The notes under the pieces were generated by a model. That model worked only from the letters and a program-made list of their open reading frames with translations. It was not told where the DNA came from and searched no databases. Positions 36,794-45,480 of a stretch of DNA of 58,036 nt are shown piece by piece. Source of the stretch: Flavobacteriaceae bacterium. GTDB taxonomy: Bacteria > Bacteroidota > Bacteroidia > Flavobacteriales > Flavobacteriaceae. The stretch covers positions 1 through 58,036 of the forward strand of contig JABAZL010000097.1 in NCBI GenBank assembly GCA_018608425.1, in the 5' to 3' direction. The position numbers were made by a program, and so were the translations under genes. How positions within the stretch are numbered: the stretch's first letter is position 1; each line of letters opens with the position of its first letter.

Positions 36794-36802
36794 TGTATGG
36801 TT

Positions 36803-37375
36803 TTAGAAACGGTCAATAATGGAGGTTAATCGAGCCGTTATTTCATCGATTGTTCCAATCCCATTAACACTATGAAATTTACTTTGTTCTGTATAAAAGC
36901 TACGTAATGGTGCTGTTTTTTGATTGTATTCATCAAAACGATTTCTGATTTTAGCTTCATCCTGATCATCAGAACGTCCGCTTGTTTCTCCTCGCTTCAA
37001 TAAGCGCGCTACCAATTCATCATCAGTAGCTTCAAGTGCAATCGTAGCAGTAACCTGCATTTCTTTTTTACTTAAAAAAGCATCTAAGGCTTCAGCCTGA
37101 GCAGTAGTTCTTGGAAAGCCATCAAAAATAAAACCTTTGGCATCTTGATTCTTTTCTACCTCAGCCTCGAGCATATTAATGGTGACAGAATCGGGCACTA
37201 GATCACCTTGATCCATATAAGACTGGGCAAGTTTTCCTAAATCAGTTGCATTTTTGATGTTGTAACGAAACACATCACCTGTTGAAATATGCACCAACTG
37301 GTATTGCGATTTCAAAAATTCAGCTTGTGTGCCTTTACCAGCTCCCGGCTTACCGAAAAGTACGATATTAATCAT
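36803..37375 (-). CDS. adk: Adenylate kinase
   Basis: Interconverts ATP, AMP and ADP. The P-loop GKPGAGKGTQA lies at residues 8-18, with the AMP site STGDVFRYNI, the FDGFPRTTAQAEA motif and the lid RLLKRGETSGRSDDQDEA. The short lid without a zinc site and the length of 190 residues mark the short form. I use the second ATG (37375), which starts MINIVLFGKPG; the ATG at 37381 is also possible. It is first of adk-obg-TPR and divergent from purK. Confidence 0.95.
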   Translation of the reverse strand: MINIVLFGKPGAGKGTQAEFLKSQYQLVHISTGDVFRYNIKNATDLGKLAQSYMDQGDLVPDSVTINMLEAEVEKNQDAKGFIFDGFPRTTAQAEALDAFLSKKEMQVTATIALEATDDELVARLLKRGETSGRSDDQDEAKIRNRFDEYNQKTAPLRSFYTEQSKFHSVNGIGTIDEITARLTSIIDRF

Positions 37376-37399
37376 GATCAAATAGTTTTATAAAAAAGC

Positions 37400-37407
37400 A
37401 AAGATAC
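37400..37407 (-). promoter_or_regulatory. -7 box for adk-obg
   Basis: On the minus strand TATCTTTG matches TAnnTTTG, 24 bases before the adk start at 37375. A second TATCTTTG copy lies further upstream on the same strand at 37446-37453. Neither has a TTG at the usual spacing. Confidence 0.45.
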
Positions 37408-37459
37408 CCAAATTAAAGGGCTTTTTGTGTTTGAAATTAAGATATCAAAGATATATACG

Positions 37460-37467
37460 TATTTTTG
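37460..37467 (+). promoter_or_regulatory. -7 box for purK-purE
   Basis: TATTTTTG matches TAnnTTTG and ends 12 bases before the purK ATG at 37480. The nearest TTG (37432-37434) is 25 bases upstream, slightly beyond the usual spacer. The 104-base gap thus holds facing promoters for adk and purK. Confidence 0.5.
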
Positions 37468-37479
37468 TCAAAAAAAAAT

Positions 37480-38634
37480 ATGTCCTTTTTTTCTACCCAT
37501 AAAACCTTAGGCATTTTAGGCGGAGGCCAATTGGGCAAAATGCTACTCTACACTACCCGTAAATGGGATATCAAAACACATGTTCTAGATCCTAGCGATG
37601 AGGCACCCTCTAAGGTAGCTTGTGATTATTTTGAAGTAGGTGATTTCAAAGATTATCAAACCGTTTATGACTTCGGAAAAAAGGTAGACGTACTTACCTT
37701 TGAAATTGAGCACGTAAACCTCGATGCTTTAAAACAACTCGAAAAAGAAGGTGTACATGTTTATCCTTCGGCTGCCACTCTAGAATTGATTCAAAACAAA
37801 AGCACGCAGAAAGACTTCTACGTAGCTAATAATATTCCAACTGCACCGCATCAAAATTTCGAAAATCTTGAGCAACTCAAAACTGCAGTTCAAAACAATT
37901 CGCTAGACTTTCCATTTGTATGGAAGTCTGCATTAATGGGTTACGACGGAAATGGTGTTAGTGTTGTCCGTAATCAAGAAAAATTAAATGCCCTTCCAGA
38001 TGTGGTTTGTTTAGCAGAAGATTTAATCCCCTTTACGCATGAACTTGCTGTTATTGTTTGCAGAAACCCTTCAGGTAAAGTAGTAGCTTATCCTACTGTG
38101 GAAATGGAATTTCACCCCGAAGCCAACCAAGTAGAATATGTCTTATGCCCTACTCGATTAGGCGAAGACGTTACTAAAAAAGCGCAAGCGATTGCCCTTC
38201 AAGTTTCCGAATCTTTTAAACACGTTGGTCTTCTAGCGGTAGAATTATTCCTAACAGAAACTGGCGAAATCCTTGTTAATGAAGTTGCACCTCGTCCGCA
38301 TAACAGTGGGCATATAACCATCGAGACTTCCTACACCGATCAGTTCGAGCAACACATTCGAGCAATCTTAGATTTACCCCTAGGGAATACTGAGAATAAA
38401 GTTTCGGGTGTTATGGTCAACTTGGTAGGTGCAGAAAATCATAGCGGAGCTGTTTATTATGAACAGATGAATACTATCTTAGCTATGCCGGGAGTAATTC
38501 CCCATATTTATGGCAAAAAAGATACCCGCCCGTTCAGAAAAATGGGCCACGTGACAATCATCAATGAAAATCTTGAGGAGGCACGGAAAATAGCAGAACA
38601 CGTAAAAAAAACAATACAAGTAATCTCAAAATAA
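37480..38634 (+). CDS. purK: N5-carboxyaminoimidazole ribonucleotide synthase
   Basis: ATP-grasp enzyme of purine synthesis that carboxylates AIR to N5-CAIR using ATP and bicarbonate. The N-terminal motif is LGILGGGQLGKMLLYTTRKW, with the ATP-grasp segments FPFVWKSALMGYDGNGV and AVELFLTETGEILVNEVAPRPHNSGH. It has 384 residues from the ATG at 37480; a TTG five codons earlier (37465) sits inside the promoter box and is unlikely. It lies 1 base from purE, its pathway partner. Confidence 0.96.
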   Translation: MSFFSTHKTLGILGGGQLGKMLLYTTRKWDIKTHVLDPSDEAPSKVACDYFEVGDFKDYQTVYDFGKKVDVLTFEIEHVNLDALKQLEKEGVHVYPSAATLELIQNKSTQKDFYVANNIPTAPHQNFENLEQLKTAVQNNSLDFPFVWKSALMGYDGNGVSVVRNQEKLNALPDVVCLAEDLIPFTHELAVIVCRNPSGKVVAYPTVEMEFHPEANQVEYVLCPTRLGEDVTKKAQAIALQVSESFKHVGLLAVELFLTETGEILVNEVAPRPHNSGHITIETSYTDQFEQHIRAILDLPLGNTENKVSGVMVNLVGAENHSGAVYYEQMNTILAMPGVIPHIYGKKDTRPFRKMGHVTIINENLEEARKIAEHVKKTIQVISK

Positions 38635-38635
38635 A

Positions 38636-39118
38636 ATGGCAAAAATCGGAATCATCATGGGGAGTCAATCAGACCTTCCAGTAATGCAAGAAGCAATCGA
38701 CATTCTAAAAGAATTTAATATTGACTTCGAAGTCGATATCGTATCTGCTCATCGTACTCCTGAGAAAATGATTTCTTATGGACAAGAAGCACACACAAGA
38801 GGAATTCAGGTTATCATTGCTGGAGCAGGCGGAGCAGCGCATCTTCCGGGGATGATTGCGGCAACAAGTCCGCTTCCCGTAATTGGTGTTCCTGTAAAAT
38901 CGAGCAACTCAATTGATGGATGGGATTCTGTCCTATCAATTCTTCAAATGCCTGGTGGTGTTCCTGTTGCTACAGTAGCTTTAAATGGCGCTAAAAATGC
39001 TGGAATCTTAGCGGCTCAAATCCTAGGTAGTTCCGACAAAGTGGTTCAGCAAACCATACTAGAATACAAGAAAACCATGAAAGCCAAAGTAATTGATTCT
39101 GCTAAAAACCTAAATTAA
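38636..39118 (+). CDS. purE: N5-carboxyaminoimidazole ribonucleotide mutase
   Basis: Class I PurE that converts N5-CAIR (the PurK product) to CAIR. The start IGIIMGSQSDLPVMQEA, the SAHRTPEKM motif with its catalytic histidine, GAGGAAHLPGMIA and the SILQMPGGVPVATVA loop are all present. It has 160 residues, normal. It lies immediately after purK, with the M3 peptidase gene 16 bases on. Confidence 0.97.
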   Translation: MAKIGIIMGSQSDLPVMQEAIDILKEFNIDFEVDIVSAHRTPEKMISYGQEAHTRGIQVIIAGAGGAAHLPGMIAATSPLPVIGVPVKSSNSIDGWDSVLSILQMPGGVPVATVALNGAKNAGILAAQILGSSDKVVQQTILEYKKTMKAKVIDSAKNLN

Positions 39119-39134
39119 AACCCGTACTTCCCTT

Positions 39135-41153
39135 TTGAAAAATATCCTCAACAGCGTTTTCAAAACGCAACATCAGAGCGCTCCCTTTGAACAAATTCAA
39201 ACCGCTAACTTCATTCCTGCGCTTGAGCTTGAAATTAATAAAACACTTGAAGAAATTGCTCACATTTGTTCTAATCCAGAAACACCTACTTTCGGGAATA
39301 CACTTGAAAGCCTAGAAAAAAGTGGAGAACAACTGGGAATAATTTCAGGAATATTGTTCAATCTAAACAGTGCAGAAACAAGCAACGAGCTTCAAGAAGT
39401 CACACAAAAAGCAGCTCCATTATTAACAAAGTTTCAGAACGATGTTCGCTTAAATAAGGTTTTATTTGATCGTATTAAATATATTTTTGACATTAAAGAA
39501 ACACTGGGATTAGACCCAGAACAACTGACTCTAATTGAAAAAGAATACAAAGGTTTTGTTCGAAACGGCGCACTTTTGTCGCCAGAAGACAAAGATAAAT
39601 TACGCTTAATCGACACCGAGTTAGCTCAATTGAGTCTTTCATTTGGCGAACATGTCCTTGCCGATTCACAAGCTTTTGAACTTCATTTAACGGATAAAAA
39701 ACAACTGGATGGACTTCCAGAAACAAGCATCGCACAAGCTGAGGCTTTAGCTAAAGAAAAAAATAAAGACGGTTGGATTTTTACCTTAGACTATCCTAGC
39801 TACGTGCCCTTTGTAACCTATGCAGATGATCGAGAGCTTAGAAAGAAAATGAGTCTTGCATTTGGAAAGAAAGGGTTTCAAGACAATGAAAACAATAACG
39901 AAACCGTCATTCTAAAGCTAATTCGATTAAAAAAAGACCGCGCAAATCTATTGGGGTATAGTTCTCACGCAGATTTTGTGTTAGAAGAACGCATGGCACA
40001 ATCTGCTTCTCAAGTAAATCAATTCTTAGATGATCTTTACCAAAATGCACTTCCCTTTGCTACAAAAGAATGGGAGCAAATTGAGCGTTTTGCTTCGGAA
40101 AAACTTGATCTAACAGATTTACAAAAATGGGACACGTCCTATGTTTCCGAAAAACTAAAACAAGAACTTTTTGATTTTGATGATCAAATTCTCAAGCCTT
40201 ATTTTCCCTTACCAAAGGTATTGAAAGGCCTATTTGAAATAGTTGAGCGATTATACGGCTTGCGTTTCGAGCAATCGGACGCAATTCAAGGCTACCATAA
40301 AGACGTTGTTTGTTACGAAGTTTTTAACGAAAGTGGCGCTTTTCATGCCGTTTTATATGCCGACTTTCATCCACGATCTGGAAAAAGAAGTGGCGCATGG
40401 ATGACTTCTTATCGTTCTCAAAACAAAAGTCAACGTCCACACATCTCTATTGTATGTAATTTTTCTCCCCCTACAAATGATGATCCTGCACTGTTAAGTT
40501 TCAACGAAGTAACCACACTCTTCCACGAATTTGGTCACGCACTCCACGGAATGCTTGCCAATACCAAGTATAGTAGCCTCAGCGGAACGAGTGTTTCTTG
40601 GGATTTTGTTGAACTACCCAGCCAAATTCTAGAAAACTGGTGTTACCAAGAAGAGGCATTGTCTTTGTTCGCTCATCATTATAAGACGGGAGAATCAATT
40701 CCGATGCACTACGTTCAAAAGATCAAAGACGCTTCACAATTTCAACAAGGTTTGCAGACCTTACGTCAACTGAGTTTTGGGTATTTAGATCTTTCTTACC
40801 ACGACGAATTTGCGACAGAAATTACCTCTGTAAAAGCGCATGAAGAAAAGCAAATCAACAAGCTTCAATTCACGCCAAGCATAGAAGAAAATTGTATGAG
40901 TACTTCATTTTCTCACATCTTTCAAGGAGGTTATGCTGCAGGATATTACAGCTATAAGTGGGCTGAAGTATTGGATGCAGATGCTTTTGAATTATTTATA
41001 GAAAAAGGAATCTTTGATAAAGAAACTGCGCAAGCGTTTCACGATCATGTACTCTCTAAAGGCGGAACGGAACATCCTATGAAACTGTATAAACGTTTTA
41101 GAGGATCGGAACCAGACCCTAAAGCTTTGCTGAGAAGAGCTGGACTTATTTAG
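39135..41153 (+). CDS. M3-family metallopeptidase (peptidyl-dipeptidase Dcp type)
   Basis: Thimet-oligopeptidase-like zinc peptidase of 672 residues with no signal peptide. The zinc site is HEFGHALHGMLANTKYSSLSG-type: HEFGH near residue 459 with the downstream glutamate in SWDFVELPSQILENW. The closing YAAGYYSYKWAEVLDADAFE is typical of Dcp. It removes dipeptides from peptide C-termini. The start is the TTG at 39135; an in-frame stop lies at 39111 and no ATG intervenes. It overlaps the convergent rhodanese gene by eight bases. Confidence 0.93.
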   Translation: MKNILNSVFKTQHQSAPFEQIQTANFIPALELEINKTLEEIAHICSNPETPTFGNTLESLEKSGEQLGIISGILFNLNSAETSNELQEVTQKAAPLLTKFQNDVRLNKVLFDRIKYIFDIKETLGLDPEQLTLIEKEYKGFVRNGALLSPEDKDKLRLIDTELAQLSLSFGEHVLADSQAFELHLTDKKQLDGLPETSIAQAEALAKEKNKDGWIFTLDYPSYVPFVTYADDRELRKKMSLAFGKKGFQDNENNNETVILKLIRLKKDRANLLGYSSHADFVLEERMAQSASQVNQFLDDLYQNALPFATKEWEQIERFASEKLDLTDLQKWDTSYVSEKLKQELFDFDDQILKPYFPLPKVLKGLFEIVERLYGLRFEQSDAIQGYHKDVVCYEVFNESGAFHAVLYADFHPRSGKRSGAWMTSYRSQNKSQRPHISIVCNFSPPTNDDPALLSFNEVTTLFHEFGHALHGMLANTKYSSLSGTSVSWDFVELPSQILENWCYQEEALSLFAHHYKTGESIPMHYVQKIKDASQFQQGLQTLRQLSFGYLDLSYHDEFATEITSVKAHEEKQINKLQFTPSIEENCMSTSFSHIFQGGYAAGYYSYKWAEVLDADAFELFIEKGIFDKETAQAFHDHVLSKGGTEHPMKLYKRFRGSEPDPKALLRRAGLI

Positions 41154-41496
41154 AAATGGCCAGCATTTTTTTCCAAGCCAAATAGCCGCCTTCTAATTCA
41201 ACAATCTTTTTAAAACCCATGGTTTTCATCTGGTTTGCAGCACGAGTACTTCTCTTACCCGATCTACAGTAAATATAAACAGGTCCTTTTTTTGGAAACT
41301 GATTTATTATTGAACCAAAATCATCTGAAGTTACAGCAATATTGATAGCACCTTCGATGTGTCCGGCAACAAACTCCTCGTGTGTTCGGACATCAATAAG
41401 AATGGATTCAGACGATAATTGTGATGCAAAAAAGTCAGCTTTTATGGTTGCAACTTTACTTTGCAATAAAACGAACAAGACAAATAAACGAACCAT
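41146..41496 (-). CDS. Rhodanese-like sulfurtransferase domain protein
   Basis: A single rhodanese domain of 116 residues. The active-site cysteine is C77 in the loop YCRSGKRS, after LIDVRTHEEFVAGHIEGAINI. The first dozen residues (MVRLFVLFVLLQ) are hydrophobic, perhaps a short signal sequence or membrane anchor. It may move sulfane sulfur or act in thiol redox; the donor and acceptor are unknown. It lies 11 bases after the UbiA-like gene on the same strand. Confidence 0.9.
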   Translation of the reverse strand: MVRLFVLFVLLQSKVATIKADFFASQLSSESILIDVRTHEEFVAGHIEGAINIAVTSDDFGSIINQFPKKGPVYIYCRSGKRSTRAANQMKTMGFKKIVELEGGYLAWKKMLAISK

Positions 41497-41507
41497 TATT
41501 GTGAAAT

Positions 41508-42314
41508 TTAATGTTGTAAATATAAGATAAGCCAGCCAAAAAAAGGAATCCCTTCAACCCAAAAAGCATTTGTAAGGGGATGTTGATCTTCTGTACTTTT
41601 TGCAATGAAAAAAGCATAAAGCAACATCATAACAAGGTAGCACAATACAGCATTTACAGTTCCGAAAAAGGCAATAAACACAACGAGTGCTACTAGAATA
41701 TAACCCAAAAACTTTGTCTTCCGTTTCCCTAAAACCTGTGGCAATGTACTCAGCTCTTTATCATCTGAACTAAAGTCAGCAATCTCAAAAGGAAGCAGTG
41801 CCAAAATAATCCATAGATACCGCTGAATCAGAGTAAGCCAAAAAGAAATATCTTTTGGATCTGCAACATCAATAAGGGGTAAAACAACGGTAATCAAAGT
41901 CCAACAGAGTGCAACAATATGAATTTTAACTCCTCCCACACTTCTCAGATTTGAACTTGAAGAATTTACAGGAACAGCATATAAAAATAAAAATAGTGTG
42001 GCTACCAAAACAACATACTGTTTAGTTTGTGAAAAGAAAATCAAAAAATATGTGGCGACTAATAAACTTAAAAGAGACATCAAAACGATCGTAATAAAAC
42101 GTTTAGATTTCATGTTGAATTTAACTTTGATTAGACTGGAGTATTTTACAAAATTATAAGCCGATAGAGATCCGAAAAAAATGAATAGACGTTCCGATAA
42201 AACCGTGTTGACACCCCATTCAATTCCGGTTATCTCGAACATACAAAGCACCATCAAAGCCACATGAATGCTGGATTTAAGGTAGAAATCAAAAAAACGC
42301 TGAAGTAGTATCAC
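41508..42314 (-). CDS. UbiA-like integral membrane protein
   Basis: A 268-residue protein with about seven to eight hydrophobic segments, resembling UbiA prenyltransferases in layout. In UbiA enzymes the first magnesium motif is N-x3-D-x3-D; here the matching spot reads N54-F-V-K-Y-S-S, with no aspartates. The second region (IADFSSDDKELSTLPQVLGKRKTKFLG) keeps aspartates and the TLP..LG pattern. Prenyl transfer is therefore uncertain. It starts with GTG at 42314, and a -7 promoter box ends four bases before it. It pairs with the rhodanese gene. Confidence 0.75.
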   Translation of the reverse strand: MILLQRFFDFYLKSSIHVALMVLCMFEITGIEWGVNTVLSERLFIFFGSLSAYNFVKYSSLIKVKFNMKSKRFITIVLMSLLSLLVATYFLIFFSQTKQYVVLVATLFLFLYAVPVNSSSSNLRSVGGVKIHIVALCWTLITVVLPLIDVADPKDISFWLTLIQRYLWIILALLPFEIADFSSDDKELSTLPQVLGKRKTKFLGYILVALVVFIAFFGTVNAVLCYLVMMLLYAFFIAKSTEDQHPLTNAFWVEGIPFFGWLILYLQH

Positions 42315-42318
42315 TGCA

Positions 42319-42326
42319 CAAAAGTA
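42319..42326 (-). promoter_or_regulatory. -7 box abutting the UbiA-like gene start
   Basis: On the minus strand TACTTTTG fits TAnnTTTG and ends only four bases before the GTG at 42314. With the usual distance from box to transcription start, the mRNA would begin at or one base before the start codon. No TTG sits at the expected -33 position. Confidence 0.45.
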
Positions 42327-42493
42327 TCAAAACTGTTTATATGTCATTGTTGATTATTGAATAATAACACAGATGAACCCTTATTATTCTTAGAATCCAA
42401 TATAAAAATCTGAAAAAAAAAGCCCTCTTTCTTTAGTTGAAAACTTATCAAATTTAGCTTGAAAAAGTAGAGAAACATACTCCCTATTTTAAC

Positions 42494-42501
42494 TAAGTTT
42501 G
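42494..42501 (+). promoter_or_regulatory. -7 box for gcvP
   Basis: TAAGTTTG matches TAnnTTTG exactly, 18 bases before the gcvP ATG. No TTG is found 17-23 bases upstream. The rest of the 205-base gap before gcvP shows only AT-rich sequence and no glycine-riboswitch-like structure that I can recognise. Confidence 0.5.
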
Positions 42502-42519
42502 CGTAAATAACTATTTAAG

Positions 42520-45363
42520 ATGAATGGAACTTTTGAATCGAGACATTTAGGTCCCAACGAAGTAGAAATTAAGCAAATGCTTGATGTGATTGGGGCTGAT
42601 TCTATAGCAACTTTACTGAGTGAAACAATCCCAACAGACATTGCTCTGAATAAAGGATTAAACCTTCCCGATGGCATTAGTGAACATGAATTTTTAACGG
42701 AATTACAGCTTATTTCCCAAAAAAATAAATTATTTGATACCTATATAGGTTTGGGATATCACCCAACCATTACTCCAGCCGTAATTCAAAGAAATATTCT
42801 TGAAAACCCAGGATGGTATACTGCCTACACTCCATATCAAGCAGAAATTGCGCAAGGAAGACTAGAAGCTCTTTTTAATTTCCAAACTGTAGTAACCGAT
42901 CTGACTGGAATGGAATTGGCAAACGCCTCTTTACTGGATGAAAGTACAGCAGCAGCAGAAGCAATGACGCTTCTATTTGCCGCTCGATCTCGGGATCAGA
43001 AAAAGAATAATAGCTGTCTCTTTTTTGTGTCAGAAGATGTACTTCCCCAAACATTAGCGTTGTTTAAAACCAGAGCTGAACCGATTGGAATTCAACTTGT
43101 GGTAGGGAATGCTGCTACTTTTGATTTTAACAGTGACTTTTTTGGAGCGTTTTTTCAATACCCTGGAAAACACGGCGCAATTTGCAATCTCCCAGAATTA
43201 GTAAAAAAAGCGCAAGAATTTGATATAAAAACAGTTGTCGCAGCCGATTTATTAAGCCTTACTTTGCTTGAAGCTCCAGGAAATTATGGGGTAGATGCTG
43301 TAGTAGGTACAACGCAACGTTTCGGCATCCCTCTAGGATATGGTGGGCCACACGCGGCATATTTTGCTACTCGTGAAGCCTACAAAAGAAACCTTCCTGG
43401 AAGAATCATTGGGCAGACCAGAGACTTAGATGGTGCACCTGCTTTACGTATGGCGCTTCAAACAAGAGAGCAACATATAAAAAGAGATAAGGCCACTTCA
43501 AATATATGTACGGCTCAAGTTCTGCTTGCCGTTATGGCCGGAATGTATGCCGTATATCACGGGCCAAAAGAGCTTAAAAATATTGCAACAAAAATTCACC
43601 AGCAAGCCGTTCGATTTGAGGCAATTTTAGAGAAATTTGCTATCGAGCAACTCAATGAAAATTACTTTGACACCTTATTGATCAAAGCCGATGCAACTCG
43701 ATTAACTGCACTTGCAGAAGCACATGAAATCAATTTACTTGCTGTTGATGCAGATCATGTTGCTATTGCTTTTAATGAAACCGTAACAGAAAAAAGTTTC
43801 GCCAAATTGGTTGGTGTATTTGAAGAATACACCCAACAAAAAAAGAATTTAAATCCAACAGGTTTGGAATCTAAAATTCCAGCGAATCAAACTAGAAATT
43901 CGGCTTTTTTAACCCATCCTGTTTTCAACTCATACCATTCTGAAACAAGCCTAATGCGTTATATCAAACGCCTTGAAAGAAAAGATCTAGCTCTTAATCA
44001 TTCTATGATATCCTTGGGATCTTGTACAATGAAATTGAATGCAGCAAGTGAAATGCTACCTCTAAGTTGGGCACAGTGGAATGGGCTACATCCTTTTGTA
44101 CCCTTAGATCAAGCACAAGGATATCAGTACATCCTTAAAGAACTCGAAGAACAATTGAATGAAGTTACCGGGTTTTACGCAACCTCACTTCAACCAAATT
44201 CAGGTGCACAAGGAGAATATGCTGGATTGATGGTAATTCGAGCTTATCATGCCGATCGAGGAGATCATCATCGTAACATCTGTATCATCCCGGCCTCTGC
44301 TCACGGTACCAATCCTGCATCTGCTGTCATGGCAGGTATGAAGGTTGTTGTTACTGCAACCGATGCTATAGGCAATATTGATTGGGAAGATTTTTCTGCT
44401 AAAGTTCTTGAACATAAAGACAATTTAGCTGCCCTTATGGTTACCTACCCATCAACGCATGGTGTGTTTGAATCTAACATCCGACAAATGACACAATTGA
44501 TTCATGATAATGGCGGACAGGTATATATGGATGGCGCTAATATGAATGCACAAGTTGGTGTTACAAGTCCCGCAATTATCGGAGCCGATGTATGCCACCT
44601 TAATCTACATAAAACATTTGCAATTCCCCACGGAGGAGGAGGTCCTGGTGTTGGTCCTATTTGTGTAGCAAAACACTTAGCTCCTTTTTTACCTAGCAAT
44701 CCAATGATTTCAACTGGAGGATCGAATCCCATAAGTTCAATCTCAGGAGCACCTTGGGGCTCAGCACTCGCTTGCTTGATTTCCTATGGATACATCAAAA
44801 TGCTTGGAGGAAAAGGACTCAAGAAAGCTACAGAAATTGCCATTCTAAATGCCAATTACATCAAAGCACGATTGGAAGGAACTTATCCTATTCTTTACGT
44901 TGGAGAAAAAGGGAGATCAGCACATGAAATGATTATCGACCTCAGACCCTTTAAAGAAAAAGGCATTGAAGTTGTTGATGTTGCAAAAAGACTAATGGAC
45001 TATGGTTTTCATGCTCCTACAGTTTCTTTTCCAGTAGCAGGAACCATGATGATTGAACCTACAGAAAGTGAAAACATCGCAGAGATTGATCGCTTTTGTG
45101 AGGCTATGATTGCCATAGCTCATGAAATTGGAGAACAAGAAATGCATACAGAAAGTAGCGTTTTGAAAAATGCTCCACATACACTTCAGATGGCAACTAC
45201 CGATGATTGGTCCTTTGAATACAGCAGACAAAAAGCATTATACCCATTAGAATTTGTTCGTGAAAATAAGTTTTGGCCCTCTGTAAGAAGAGTCGATGAA
45301 GCCTTTGGGGATCGTAATTTAATTTGCAGCTGCCCCCCTATCGAAGAATATGTAAACAATTAA
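42520..45363 (+). CDS. gcvP: Glycine dehydrogenase (decarboxylating), P-protein
   Basis: PLP enzyme of the glycine cleavage system: decarboxylates glycine and passes the aminomethyl group to lipoyl H-protein. It is full length (947 residues), fusing both halves in one chain. The N-terminal part starts ESRHLGPNEVEIKQML; the PLP lysine is K698 in LNLHKTFAIPHGGGGPG. HGTNPASAVMAGMKVV and the C-terminal FWPSVRRVDEAFGDRNLIC are typical. No gcvH or gcvT is in the window, so this gene stands alone. A 17-base-arm inverted repeat follows it. Confidence 0.98.
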   Translation: MNGTFESRHLGPNEVEIKQMLDVIGADSIATLLSETIPTDIALNKGLNLPDGISEHEFLTELQLISQKNKLFDTYIGLGYHPTITPAVIQRNILENPGWYTAYTPYQAEIAQGRLEALFNFQTVVTDLTGMELANASLLDESTAAAEAMTLLFAARSRDQKKNNSCLFFVSEDVLPQTLALFKTRAEPIGIQLVVGNAATFDFNSDFFGAFFQYPGKHGAICNLPELVKKAQEFDIKTVVAADLLSLTLLEAPGNYGVDAVVGTTQRFGIPLGYGGPHAAYFATREAYKRNLPGRIIGQTRDLDGAPALRMALQTREQHIKRDKATSNICTAQVLLAVMAGMYAVYHGPKELKNIATKIHQQAVRFEAILEKFAIEQLNENYFDTLLIKADATRLTALAEAHEINLLAVDADHVAIAFNETVTEKSFAKLVGVFEEYTQQKKNLNPTGLESKIPANQTRNSAFLTHPVFNSYHSETSLMRYIKRLERKDLALNHSMISLGSCTMKLNAASEMLPLSWAQWNGLHPFVPLDQAQGYQYILKELEEQLNEVTGFYATSLQPNSGAQGEYAGLMVIRAYHADRGDHHRNICIIPASAHGTNPASAVMAGMKVVVTATDAIGNIDWEDFSAKVLEHKDNLAALMVTYPSTHGVFESNIRQMTQLIHDNGGQVYMDGANMNAQVGVTSPAIIGADVCHLNLHKTFAIPHGGGGPGVGPICVAKHLAPFLPSNPMISTGGSNPISSISGAPWGSALACLISYGYIKMLGGKGLKKATEIAILNANYIKARLEGTYPILYVGEKGRSAHEMIIDLRPFKEKGIEVVDVAKRLMDYGFHAPTVSFPVAGTMMIEPTESENIAEIDRFCEAMIAIAHEIGEQEMHTESSVLKNAPHTLQMATTDDWSFEYSRQKALYPLEFVRENKFWPSVRRVDEAFGDRNLICSCPPIEEYVNN

Positions 45364-45383
45364 TAACCAAGTTTTAGAATTCA

Positions 45384-45423
45384 GTTCAATGCTCTTTATT
45401 ACATCAAATAAAGAGTATTGAAC
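45384..45423 (+). repeat. Long inverted repeat after gcvP (possible terminator)
   Basis: Arms at 45384-45400 (GTTCAATGCTCTTTATT) and 45407-45423 (AATAAAGAGTATTGAAC) pair over 17 bases with one mismatch, around the six-base loop ACATCA. It lies 20 bases after the gcvP stop and 57 before the next gene. No clear T-run follows on either strand, so it may be a terminator, an mRNA-stabilising hairpin or an operator. Confidence 0.6.
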
Positions 45424-45469
45424 TTCGTAGGATTTTAACGCAAAAGATCAAACCACCTCTGCACTTTGC

Positions 45470-45477
45470 TACATTTG
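45470..45477 (+). promoter_or_regulatory. -7 box abutting the KAS III gene start
   Basis: TACATTTG matches TAnnTTTG and ends three bases before the ATG at 45481. The predicted transcription start would then be the A of the start codon. There is no TTG at the standard -33 spacing. Confidence 0.45.
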
Positions 45478-45480
45478 TAT

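Noticed and set aside
42315-42519. Possible glycine riboswitch before gcvP
   Set aside because: The region has only short AT-rich palindromes; no conserved paired core or G-rich binding motif could be found.
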